In this document: in pieces, positions 1-5,161 of the stretch
Position numbering within the stretch: the first letter of the stretch is position 1
How the letters are laid out: every line of letters begins with the position of its first letter
NCBI GenBank assembly: GCA_009923475.1
Contig: RFTM01000152.1
Span: 1-5,161 of the forward strand
Source: Gammaproteobacteria bacterium
Lineage (GTDB): Bacteria > Pseudomonadota > Gammaproteobacteria > Steroidobacterales > Steroidobacteraceae
DNA length: 5,161 nt
Reading direction: 5' to 3'
Notes under the pieces: model-generated
What the model saw: the letters and a program-made list of their open reading frames with translations, nothing else
Database searches by the model: none
Told to the model about the DNA's origin: nothing
Program-made: the position numbers and the translations under genes

Positions 1-194
1 CCTTGTTGCGCGCCTGCGCCGGACCCGGATGCGCGACCGGGCACCGCAGCCCCCGCGCCGGCCAGCGCGGCTTGCCGGGCGGCGAGCCGGTCGGCGAGGA
101 GTTCCGGCCGCCAGGCCACGGCCAGGAAGGCGAGCGCCAACCCGCCGACCACCGCGCCGGCGAGGAAGATCACCGCCTTGTGCCAAGCCTTCAT
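1..194 (-). CDS. N-terminus of a membrane-anchored protein, possibly HtrA/DegS-like serine protease (partial)
   Basis: Read on the minus strand from the ATG at 194-192, the frame stays open for 64 codons to the window edge, so the gene is cut off. The protein starts MKAWHKAVIFLAGAVVGG. It has a short basic start, then one hydrophobic segment at about residues 8-28, then WRPELLADRLAARQAAL and an Ala/Gly-rich linker. This is the shape of a signal anchor followed by a flexible periplasmic linker. Trypsin-like S1C (HtrA/DegS/AlgW) proteases with such a start often lie beside petABC in beta- and gammaproteobacteria, which is my only reason for proposing that family. No protease motif lies inside the window. 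There is no clear Shine-Dalgarno sequence before the ATG, but no start codon lies in frame in the bases just upstream. It is divergent from petA, 121 bases away. The reading frame is likely real; the family is a guess from context. Confidence 0.5.
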   Translation of the reverse strand, partial: MKAWHKAVIFLAGAVVGGLALAFLAVAWRPELLADRLAARQAALAGAGAAVPGRASGSGAGAQQ

Positions 195-234
195 GTCGTG
201 GTTCGCGGAGAGGGTCCGTAGAGCGCGCAGCGTG

Positions 235-240
235 TATAAT
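235..240 (+). promoter_or_regulatory. Putative -10 element of the petABC-sspB promoter
   Basis: A perfect TATAAT lies in an otherwise G/C-rich intergenic region, 75 bases before the petA start. No recognisable TTGACA-like -35 box sits 16-19 bases upstream, and it is not an extended -10 (the TG directly abuts the hexamer). Transcription starting here would give a leader of roughly 70 nt. The hexamer is plausible as the operon promoter, but the missing -35 suggests that an activator is needed or that the match is chance. Confidence 0.45.
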
Positions 241-271
241 GCCGCGCCCCGAATCGATAGGCACGAAGTCT

Positions 272-290
272 GTCCACGCCCGCGGCGGAC
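272..290 (+). other. Possible leader hairpin upstream of petA
   Basis: GTCC (272-275) and GCC (278-280) can pair with GGC (284-286) and GGAC (287-290), leaving a 2-nt bulge and a 3-nt loop. The stem ends 9 nt before the petA ribosome binding site and would lie in the transcribed leader if the TATAAT at 235-240 is used. Short G/C stems are common by chance in DNA this rich in G and C, so a function is unproven. Confidence 0.2.
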
Positions 291-299
291 GGCGCAGCT

Positions 300-305
300 A
301 AGGAG
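300..305 (+). promoter_or_regulatory. Ribosome binding site of petA
   Basis: AAGGAG lies 10 nt before the ATG at 316. It decides the petA start against upstream in-frame starts, which would add a stretch unlike a Rieske N-terminus. Confidence 0.8.
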
Positions 306-315
306 TCATCACGAG

Positions 316-948
316 ATGAGCGATCCGGTCACGACGCCCCCGGTCTCGACAGACGAAGAGGTCGACACCAGCCGACGCAAGTTCCTGACCGCGGCCACCG
401 CGGCCACCGGCGCGGTCGGAGCCGGTTTCACCTTGGTCCCCTTCATCGCCTCCTGGAAACCCTCCGAACGCGCCCGCGCGCTCGGTGCGCCGCTCGAGAT
501 CGACGTCTCCAAGATCGAGCCCGGCCAGATGATCACCCAGAGCTGGCGCAAGCAGCCGATCTACGTCGTGCGCCGCACGCCGGAAGCGGTCGCCGGCCTC
601 GCCCAGCATGACGGCGGCCTCAAGGACCCGAAGTCCGAGGCCTCCGACCAGCCGACCTACGCCAAGAACGAGCAGCGCTCGATCAAGCCCGAGTTCCTCG
701 TGCTGTACGCGGCCTGCACCCATCTCGGCTGCCTGCCCAAGCAGCACTTCACGCAGGGCGACCCGACGCTCGGCCCGGATTGGCCGGGCGGGTTCTTCTG
801 CCCCTGCCACGGTTCGCGCTTCGACCTCGCCGGCCGCGTCTTCAACGGCTCGCCCGCTTCGGTCAACCTGCGCGTGCCGCCCTACAAGTTCGAGTCCGAC
901 ACGATGCTCGTCATCGGCGTCGACGCCACCGCCCAAGGAGCCGCCTGA
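316..948 (+). CDS. petA: Ubiquinol-cytochrome c reductase, Rieske iron-sulfur subunit
   Basis: This 210-residue protein is the Rieske [2Fe-2S] subunit of cytochrome bc1. It takes an electron from quinol at the Qo site of cytochrome b and passes it to cytochrome c1. The N-terminus has a Tat motif, TSRRKFL (residues 18-24), followed by a hydrophobic anchor at about 25-46 that normally stays uncleaved. Cluster box I is CTHLGC (134-139) and box II is CPCHGS (162-167). C134, H136, C162 and H165 should bind the cluster, and C139-C164 should form the disulfide. The Ser that hydrogen-bonds the cluster is present (S167), but the Tyr of the mitochondrial and alphaproteobacterial SHYD motif is Phe169 here. 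The length is typical of the family. The start at 316 is fixed by AAGGAG at 300-305 and by the Tat motif shortly after it. The stop TGA overlaps the petB ATG by one base. Confidence 0.96.
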   Translation: MSDPVTTPPVSTDEEVDTSRRKFLTAATAATGAVGAGFTLVPFIASWKPSERARALGAPLEIDVSKIEPGQMITQSWRKQPIYVVRRTPEAVAGLAQHDGGLKDPKSEASDQPTYAKNEQRSIKPEFLVLYAACTHLGCLPKQHFTQGDPTLGPDWPGGFFCPCHGSRFDLAGRVFNGSPASVNLRVPPYKFESDTMLVIGVDATAQGAA

Positions 949-2192
949 TGGCCGCCTCGCCCGACACCGCCGCCAAGGGCGGCTTCCGCGCCTGGCTGAA
1001 CAAGCGACTGCCCGTCGACGAGTTCGTGCAGTCGCAGCTCACCGGCTACTTCGCGCCCAAGAACTTCAACCTCTGGTACTTCTTCGGCGCGCTGTCGCTG
1101 ATGGTCTTCGTCATCCAGATCCTCTCGGGCATCTTCCTCACGATGCACTACAAGCCGAGCGAGCTGATGGCCTTCGACTCGGTCGAGTACATCATGCGCG
1201 AGGTGGAGTGGGGCTGGCTCATCCGCTACATGCACTCGACCGGCGCGTCGTTCTTCTTCATCGTCGTCTACCTGCACATGTTCCGCGCGCTGATGTACGG
1301 GTCCTACCGGGCGCCGCGCGAGCTGCTGTGGCTGCTCGGCATGCTGCTCTACCTCGCGCTGATGGCCGAGGCCTTCATGGGCTACGTGCTGCCCTGGGGC
1401 AACATGTCCTACTGGGGCGCGCAGGTCATCGTGAACCTGTTCGGCACCATCCCGGTGATCGGGCCGGGCATCGTCGAATGGATCCGCGGCGACTACGGCA
1501 TCGCCGATTCCACCCTCAACCGCTTCTTCGCGCTGCACGTCATCGCCGTGCCCTTCGCGATCGCCTTCCTGATCCTCATGCACCTCGTGGCGCTGCGCCA
1601 GACCGGCTCCAACAACCCCGACGGCATCGAGATCAAGGCGAAGCTCGGCGCGGACGGCAAGCCGGTCGACGGCATCCCGTTCCACCCGTACTACACGGTC
1701 AAGGACCTGGTGGGCGTCGGCGTGTTCCTGCTGTTCTTCTGCGGCGTGATCTTCTTCGTGCCGACCTTCGGCGGGCTCTTCCTCGAGAAGCCGAACTTCG
1801 AGCCGGCCAACGCGCTGTCGACCCCCGAGCACATCGCGCCGGTGTGGTATTTCACGGCGTTCTACGCGATGTTGCGCGCCGTGCCCGACCAGCAGATGGG
1901 CGCGTTGCTCATGCTGCTCGCCATCGTGGTGCTGTTCTTCCTGCCCTGGCTCGACCGCTCGCCGGTCAAGTCCATCCGCTACAAGGGCTGGATGTCGAAG
2001 GTGGCGTTGGCCCTGTTCGTGGTCGCGTTCATCGTGCTGAGCTACCTCGGCCTGCAGCCTGCCGACGGCGTGTACGTGATCCTCGCTCGCATCTTCACCG
2101 CCATCTACTTCGCGTACTTCATCCTCATGCCCTGGTACACGCGGGCAGAGAAGACCAAGGCCGCTCCTGAGAGGGTCACCTACCATGCGTAA
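948..2192 (+). CDS. petB: Cytochrome b subunit of the cytochrome bc1 complex
   Basis: This 414-residue, eight-helix membrane protein holds hemes bL and bH and both quinone sites. Helix A is at about 41-66, B 88-115, C 125-148, D 190-216, E 254-272, F 317-335, G 352-370 and H 374-396. The heme ligands are H96 and H110 on helix B, and H197 and H212 on helix D. The Qo region shows GYVLPWG (145-151), the cd segment WGAQVIVNLFGTIP (156-169) and the motif PVWY (298-301). PVWY in place of PEWY is the form known from beta- and gammaproteobacteria. The protein is a full-length single chain (b plus the subunit-IV part), not a split b6/IV pair. The start follows AAGGAG (935-940) with 7 nt spacing and shares one base with the petA stop. 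The stop TAA lies 8 bases inside petC. Confidence 0.97.
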   Translation: MAASPDTAAKGGFRAWLNKRLPVDEFVQSQLTGYFAPKNFNLWYFFGALSLMVFVIQILSGIFLTMHYKPSELMAFDSVEYIMREVEWGWLIRYMHSTGASFFFIVVYLHMFRALMYGSYRAPRELLWLLGMLLYLALMAEAFMGYVLPWGNMSYWGAQVIVNLFGTIPVIGPGIVEWIRGDYGIADSTLNRFFALHVIAVPFAIAFLILMHLVALRQTGSNNPDGIEIKAKLGADGKPVDGIPFHPYYTVKDLVGVGVFLLFFCGVIFFVPTFGGLFLEKPNFEPANALSTPEHIAPVWYFTAFYAMLRAVPDQQMGALLMLLAIVVLFFLPWLDRSPVKSIRYKGWMSKVALALFVVAFIVLSYLGLQPADGVYVILARIFTAIYFAYFILMPWYTRAEKTKAAPERVTYHA

Positions 2193-2931
2193 TCCCTTGC
2201 GCAACGCCATCCTGGCGCTCGCCTTCCTCGCGGCTCCCGCGGTGCACGCGGCGGGCGGCGGCCTGCCCGGCGAATGGCAGAAGTGGCAGCCGGGCAACGA
2301 GATCAACAACATCGCCTCCTTGCAGCGCGGCGCCGGCCATTTCATGGGCTACTGCGCGGGCTGCCACTCGCTCAAGTACGTGCGCTATTCGCGCCTCGCG
2401 GCCGACCTCAAGATCCCCGAGGCGCAGCTCGAGTCCACGCTGCTGCCGCCCGGCGCCAAGAAGGGCGACTACGTCATCACGGCGCTCGCCGCGGCCGACG
2501 GCGAGGCCTGGTTCGGCAAGACGCCGCCCGACCTCTCGCTCATCACCCGCGCAAAGGGCAGCGATCACGTCTACCGTTTCCTCAAGACGTTCTACGTCGA
2601 CGACAAGACGGTCAACGGCACCAACAACCTCGCGCTGCCGGGCACGGCGATGCCGCATGTGCTGTCGGCGCTGCAGGGCGCGCAGGCGCTCAAGACCGTC
2701 AAGAAGGACGGGCACGAGCACTTCGAGGGCTTCGAGCAGCTCGAGCCGGGGCAGCTCACCGCCGCGCAATACGACGAGTTCGTGCGCGACACCGTCAACT
2801 TCCTCGAGTACGCCGGCGAGCCCGCCAAGGCCAAGCGCATGTCGCTCGGCGTGTGGGTCATCCTGTTCCTGCTGATGTTCACGGCGTTCGCCTACCTCCT
2901 CAAGAAGGAGTACTGGCGCGACGTGAAGTGA
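2185..2931 (+). CDS. petC: Cytochrome c1 subunit of the cytochrome bc1 complex
   Basis: This 248-residue protein takes electrons from the Rieske protein and passes them to soluble cytochrome c. It begins with a Sec signal peptide, probably cut after VHA (residue 22). Heme c is bound by CAGCH (57-61), with H61 as one axial ligand and probably M156 (in GTAMPH) as the other. PPDLSL (114-119) is a typical cytochrome c1 motif. A C-terminal membrane anchor (about 219-239) ends in a basic tail, KKEYWRDVK, on the cytoplasmic side. The length fits the compact bacterial form, without the inserts of some alphaproteobacterial c1 proteins. The start overlaps the end of petB by 8 bases and follows the purine-rich GAGAGGG at 2169-2175. 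The stop TGA overlaps the GTG start of sspB. Confidence 0.97.
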   Translation: MRNPLRNAILALAFLAAPAVHAAGGGLPGEWQKWQPGNEINNIASLQRGAGHFMGYCAGCHSLKYVRYSRLAADLKIPEAQLESTLLPPGAKKGDYVITALAAADGEAWFGKTPPDLSLITRAKGSDHVYRFLKTFYVDDKTVNGTNNLALPGTAMPHVLSALQGAQALKTVKKDGHEHFEGFEQLEPGQLTAAQYDEFVRDTVNFLEYAGEPAKAKRMSLGVWVILFLLMFTAFAYLLKKEYWRDVK

Positions 2932-3404
2932 GCGCCGACCAGCGGCTGCCGCGTCGCCCCTATCTGCTGCGTGCGATGCACCAGTGGATGAGCGACGCCG
3001 GCATGACGCCGCATGTGCTGGTCGACACCTACGTCGAGGGCGTCGATGTGCCCAAGGCGCATGTGCGCGACGGCCGCATCGTGCTCAACATCGGCATGGC
3101 GGCCACGCGCCACCTCGACCTCGGCAACGAGCTCATCACCTTCGAGGCCCGCTTCGCCGGCGTGCCGCGCGGAGTGCGGGTCCCGGTGGCCGCCGTGCTC
3201 AGCATCTACGCCCGCGAGACGGGCGAGGGCATGGTGTTCCCGCCCGAGGGCGAACTCGCGCCGCCTTCGGCGCTGCTCGGGCCGCGGCAGTCCGAGGCTC
3301 CGGCGACCACGCCGGCCGGCGGCGCCCGCGCCGATGTCGGCGATCGCGGACCGCCGCAAGGCGGGCCGACGCGCCCGCGCCCCAACCTCAAGATCGTCAA
3401 GTAA
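2928..3404 (+). CDS. sspB: ClpXP protease specificity-enhancing factor SspB
   Basis: This 158-residue cytoplasmic adaptor tethers ssrA-tagged and other substrates to ClpXP for degradation. The N-terminal substrate-binding domain (about 8-105) has the family hallmarks RRPYLLRAMHQW (9-20), TPHVLVD (27-33), VLNIG (52-56), LGNE (65-68) and SIYARETGEGM (92-102). A Pro/Ala/Gly-rich linker (about 106-148) follows. The C-terminus RPNLKIVK (151-158) matches the short ClpX-binding (XB) tail of SspB proteins. The start is GTG at 2928, inside GTGA, which overlaps the petC stop. It places RRPYLLRAM just after the N-terminus, as in homologues, whereas the first ATG (2976) would remove this motif. The purine run AAGAAGGAG (2902-2910) is 17 nt away, too far to be ideal, so translational coupling to petC is likely. 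In many relatives sspA lies between petC and sspB; here it does not. Confidence 0.94.
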   Translation: MSADQRLPRRPYLLRAMHQWMSDAGMTPHVLVDTYVEGVDVPKAHVRDGRIVLNIGMAATRHLDLGNELITFEARFAGVPRGVRVPVAAVLSIYARETGEGMVFPPEGELAPPSALLGPRQSEAPATTPAGGARADVGDRGPPQGGPTRPRPNLKIVK

Positions 3405-3409
3405 GAGGG

Positions 3410-3427
3410 GCAGTCCCGCGGGTCTGC
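3410..3427. other. Imperfect palindrome between the convergent sspB and yraN genes
   Basis: GCAG-T-CCCGCGGG-T-CTGC is an inverted repeat centred at 3418/3419 with one T-T mismatch per arm. It fills most of the 27-base gap between the sspB stop (3404) and the yraN stop (3432). That is where a terminator serving both strands would lie. No T-run follows on either strand and the loop would be very tight, so it is not a standard intrinsic terminator. Confidence 0.25.
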
Positions 3428-3431
3428 GCGT

Positions 3432-3848
3432 TCAGCCGCTCGCGCTGAAGGCATGGCGGATCCATTCCAGCCGCCAACCGGCCGTCGGGTCGGCCGCGTC
3501 CGGCGCGGCGCCGTCGGGCGTCACCACCACCACGTCGAAGCGCAGCGGCAGCCGCGCGAGGTCGCGCCGCGATTGCAGCAGCTGTTGCGTGGTGCGGATG
3601 AGGCGGCGCTGCTTGCCGGCATCGACGCTCGCCGCGCCGCCGCCGTAGTCGTCGCGCGAGCGCAGCCGCACCTCGACCACCAGCACGACGCCGCCGTGCA
3701 GCGCGACTACGTCGAGCTCGCCGGTGCGACGGCGGAAGTTGCGCAGCAGCAGCTGCGCGCCCTGCGCCTCGAGGTGCCGGGCGGCGAGGTCCTCGGCGGC
3801 GCGGCCCAGCGCCGCCCGGTCAGGGAGAGTCCGGTCAGGGGGAGTCAT
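3432..3848 (-). CDS. yraN: YraN/UPF0102 family protein (nuclease-like fold)
   Basis: The minus-strand product has 138 residues. It carries the UPF0102 signature: GRAAEDLAARHLEAQG (15-30), LLRNFR (34-39), GELDVVA (43-49), VVEVRLRS (57-64), and the SVDAGKQRRL region (74-83), ending RFDVV near 103-107. The family has a restriction-endonuclease-like fold, and the D (46) and E-x-R (59-61) pattern resembles a D...ExK active site with K replaced by R. That change is common in the family. The cellular role is not firmly established. I chose the ATG at 3848 because it places GRAAED near residue 15, as in homologues; an upstream in-frame start at 3917 would add a Cys/Arg-rich stretch lying entirely over lppC. 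It overlaps the end of lppC by 14 bases, so the two are probably co-transcribed. It converges with sspB, leaving 27 bases between them. Confidence 0.92.
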   Translation of the reverse strand: MTPPDRTLPDRAALGRAAEDLAARHLEAQGAQLLLRNFRRRTGELDVVALHGGVVLVVEVRLRSRDDYGGGAASVDAGKQRRLIRTTQQLLQSRRDLARLPLRFDVVVVTPDGAAPDAADPTAGWRLEWIRHAFSASG

Positions 3849-4941
3849 CGAGCGGACGCAACATGCCGCTGCGGACCTCCGCCCAGCGCAGCGCGCGCCG
3901 CACCCGGCGCTCGTCATCGAGCGCGAGCGTGCCGGTGACGCCCTCGACCTCGCCGCGCCCCGGCGCGAGCTTGCCGGTGCGCAGCGCCTCTTCGACCGAC
4001 AGCGCGTCGATGCCGAGCGCGAACAGGCGGCCGCGGCCGCGCAGGTCGCCCCAGGCGGCTTCGGCCTGGGCGTGCAGCGCCGCCACCCGGCTGTCGTTCG
4101 GCGCGATCATCCATGGCATGTCGGGGAACACGAGGCCCTCGAGGTCGGCATCGGCGCGGCCGTCCCAGGCGTCGGAGGTCGAATAGAAGGGGATGTCGCC
4201 GGCGGATTCGAAGTTGAGCTGCGCGCGCAGCTGGCGGACATGCGCCGGCTGGCCGGGCAGGAACAGCATGTCGACATCGCCGCGGCGGCGCGGCTGGAAG
4301 GCGAGCGCGCTGCCGAGCAGCGACTGCAGGCGCTGGTGACGCCCGCGGCTGGCGTCGATGCCGAGCGCGGCGCGGATCGCCGGGCCGTGCTCGCGTCCCT
4401 GCAGCGAACGGTTGGCGAGCAGCGTGCCGCCGCCCGCCTCCAGCTCTTCGCGGAACGCGCGCAGCACGCGGTCGCCCCAATCACCCGCCGGCACCAGCAC
4501 GACCGCGCGACGCTGGCCCACGGACAAGGCGCGTCGCGCCACGGCGCGCGCCTCGTCTTCCGGCGAGAGGCCGAACTGGTGCAGGCCCGCGGGCGTCGCG
4601 ACGCCCGGCGCCGTGGCAAGGAAATTGAGCGCGAGCACGCCCGGCGTGGCACCGGCACGCCGCGCCGCGGGAGCGTCTGCGGCGGTGGCCAGCGCGGCGG
4701 CGACCGCGGTCACGTCCTCGCGGATCAGCGGTCCGATCACGAAGCTCGCGCCGGCGGCGCGCGCCGCGGCATAGCCGGACGCGACCGCCGAGGCGCCGTC
4801 GGCGGGGGCGGCGCCCGTGTCATAGAAGCGCAGCGGCAGGCGGCCCTCGGCGGGCTGCGCGTACCACGCGGCGAGCAGCCCATCACGCAACTGCGCGCCG
4901 GTCGCCGCATTGCGCCCGGTGAGCGGCAGCAGCGCGGCCAC
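3835..4941 (-). CDS. lppC: LppC/LpoA-family penicillin-binding protein activator; N-terminus unresolved
   Basis: The frame encodes 368 residues from a GTG at 4941 and forms a type-1 periplasmic-binding-like domain of the LppC family. E. coli LpoA of this family is an outer-membrane lipoprotein that activates PBP1A. Hallmarks are AALLPLTGR (2-10), VIGPLIRED (68-76), VLALN (102-106), HQFGLSPEDEARAVA (121-135), GDWGDRVL (153-160), RRRGDVDMLFL (218-228), PFYSTSDAWDG (251-261), LEGLVFPDMPW (267-277), FALGIDAL (307-314) and GVTGTLALDDERRVRR (334-349). It has no TPR-like N-terminal domain. Homologues start with a signal peptide and lipobox Cys; none is seen. The frame stays open upstream for 44 codons of Ala/Gly/Ser/Thr/Pro-rich linker with no ATG, GTG or TTG, then reaches TGA at 5076-5074. 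No Shine-Dalgarno precedes the GTG. The family call is firm. The true start, or whether the gene is truncated or frameshifted, is open. Confidence 0.85.
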   Translation of the reverse strand: MAALLPLTGRNAATGAQLRDGLLAAWYAQPAEGRLPLRFYDTGAAPADGASAVASGYAAARAAGASFVIGPLIREDVTAVAAALATAADAPAARRAGATPGVLALNFLATAPGVATPAGLHQFGLSPEDEARAVARRALSVGQRRAVVLVPAGDWGDRVLRAFREELEAGGGTLLANRSLQGREHGPAIRAALGIDASRGRHQRLQSLLGSALAFQPRRRGDVDMLFLPGQPAHVRQLRAQLNFESAGDIPFYSTSDAWDGRADADLEGLVFPDMPWMIAPNDSRVAALHAQAEAAWGDLRGRGRLFALGIDALSVEEALRTGKLAPGRGEVEGVTGTLALDDERRVRRALRWAEVRSGMLRPLDDSP

Positions 4942-5063
4942 ATGCGCGCCCGAGGCGAGGGTGGCGGAGCCGTCGCCGGCCCCAGCGCCGGTCGACGTGC
5001 CGGCAGACGCGCCCGTCGAGGCGATGCCGGGGGCGCTTGCGGCGCCCGCCGCGCTGCCCGCCT

Positions 5064-5072
5064 GAGGAGGGG
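5064..5072 (+). promoter_or_regulatory. Strong ribosome binding site for the right-edge gene
   Basis: GAGGAGGGG ends three bases before the ATG at 5076, and its GAGGAG part ends six bases before it. This is the best Shine-Dalgarno match in the right-hand third of the window. It supports a real plus-strand gene starting there. Confidence 0.6.
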
Positions 5073-5075
5073 CTC

Positions 5076-5161
5076 ATGGCCCGCCCGCCCTCGCCTCGCC
5101 TTCACTACGACCTCGAGCTCACCCGTCTGACCGGGATGATCCGCGCGGTCGAGAAGTTCGA
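5076..5161 (+). CDS. Start of an unidentified gene (partial)
   Basis: From the ATG at 5076 the frame runs open for 28 codons to the window edge. The product begins MARPPSPRLHYDLELTRL, then TGMIRAVEKF. It has no signal peptide or membrane segment and looks like the start of a cytoplasmic protein, with a Pro/Arg-rich lead and a likely amphipathic helix. I do not recognise the family. RsmI, often found beside lppC or yraN, does not start like this. The gene is divergent from lppC, with 134 bases between the two putative starts, and its first bases coincide with the TGA that closes the lppC frame upstream. The strong ribosome binding site is the main evidence. Confidence 0.5.
   Translation, partial: MARPPSPRLHYDLELTRLTGMIRAVEKF

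Noticed and set aside
178..315. Upstream extension of petA to a start at 178
   Set aside because: It would add 46 residues without family similarity, run through the TATAAT, and ignore the AAGGAG that fits the ATG at 316.
608..2170. 520-codon plus-strand open frame across petA and petB
   Set aside because: It is a different frame of clearly coding sequence, with an Arg/Pro/Ala-rich product matching no family. High GC removes stop codons and creates such shadows.
882..2345. 487-codon minus-strand open frame opposite petB
   Set aside because: It is antisense to conserved cytochrome b, with a His/Glu/Arg-rich composition and no domain. It is a GC shadow.
2976..3404. sspB starting at the first ATG
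   Set aside because: It would remove the conserved RRPYLLRAM start; the GTG at 2928 keeps it and couples to petC.
3405..3431. Standard intrinsic terminator between sspB and yraN
   Set aside because: The palindrome has a mismatch and almost no loop, and no T-run follows on either strand.
4883..5105. Signal peptide for LppC in another minus-strand frame (starts at 5077 or 5105)
   Set aside because: Both frames give Arg/Gly/Pro-rich starts without a hydrophobic core or lipobox, so a simple frameshift in the window does not rescue a signal peptide.
3724..5130. 468-codon plus-strand frame opposite yraN and lppC
   Set aside because: The opposite strand encodes recognisable YraN and LppC proteins; this product is low-complexity Arg/Ala/Gly and has no motifs.
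1..5161. Mobile elements, CRISPR arrays, tRNA or rRNA genes, phage or defence genes
   Set aside because: No direct-repeat arrays, terminal inverted repeats, transposase motifs or RNA folds were seen; the window is nearly filled by conserved housekeeping genes.

Overview
This GC-rich window (visibly G/C at most third codon positions) looks like the chromosome of a beta- or gammaproteobacterium. The clues are a petABC operon encoding a three-subunit cytochrome bc1 complex, a cytochrome b with a PVWY Qo motif, SspB directly downstream, and YraN and LppC homologues next door. I cannot choose between Betaproteobacteria and a Xanthomonadales-like gammaproteobacterium from this sequence alone.

Layout, left to right. 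Positions 1-194 hold the start of a minus-strand gene that leaves the window. It begins with a membrane anchor and a low-complexity linker, and may be an HtrA/DegS-type protease. Positions 195-315 are a divergent intergenic region with a perfect TATAAT, a possible leader hairpin and a good ribosome binding site. Then come four plus-strand genes joined by overlapping stops and starts: petA (Rieske Fe-S protein, 316-948), petB (cytochrome b, 948-2192), petC (cytochrome c1, 2185-2931) and sspB (ClpXP adaptor, GTG start, 2928-3404). sspA, which usually sits between petC and sspB in relatives, is absent. After a 27-base convergent gap come two overlapping minus-strand genes: yraN (3848-3432) and an LppC/LpoA-family gene (4941-3835). 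The right edge (5076 on) holds the first 28 codons of an unidentified plus-strand gene with a strong ribosome binding site.

How the genes work together. PetA, PetB and PetC form the quinol:cytochrome c oxidoreductase of the inner membrane, with a Tat-targeted Rieske subunit and a Sec-targeted cytochrome c1. SspB delivers ssrA-tagged and related substrates to ClpXP, and is coupled translationally to the respiratory operon. The yraN/lppC pair is a separate unit on the other strand. LppC-family proteins are normally outer-membrane lipoproteins that stimulate peptidoglycan synthases.

Most of the window is ordinary core-genome content. I found no mobile element, CRISPR array, RNA gene or clearly new system. 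The points most worth a second look are the LppC homologue with no visible signal peptide or lipobox, the missing sspA, and the unidentified gene at the right edge.
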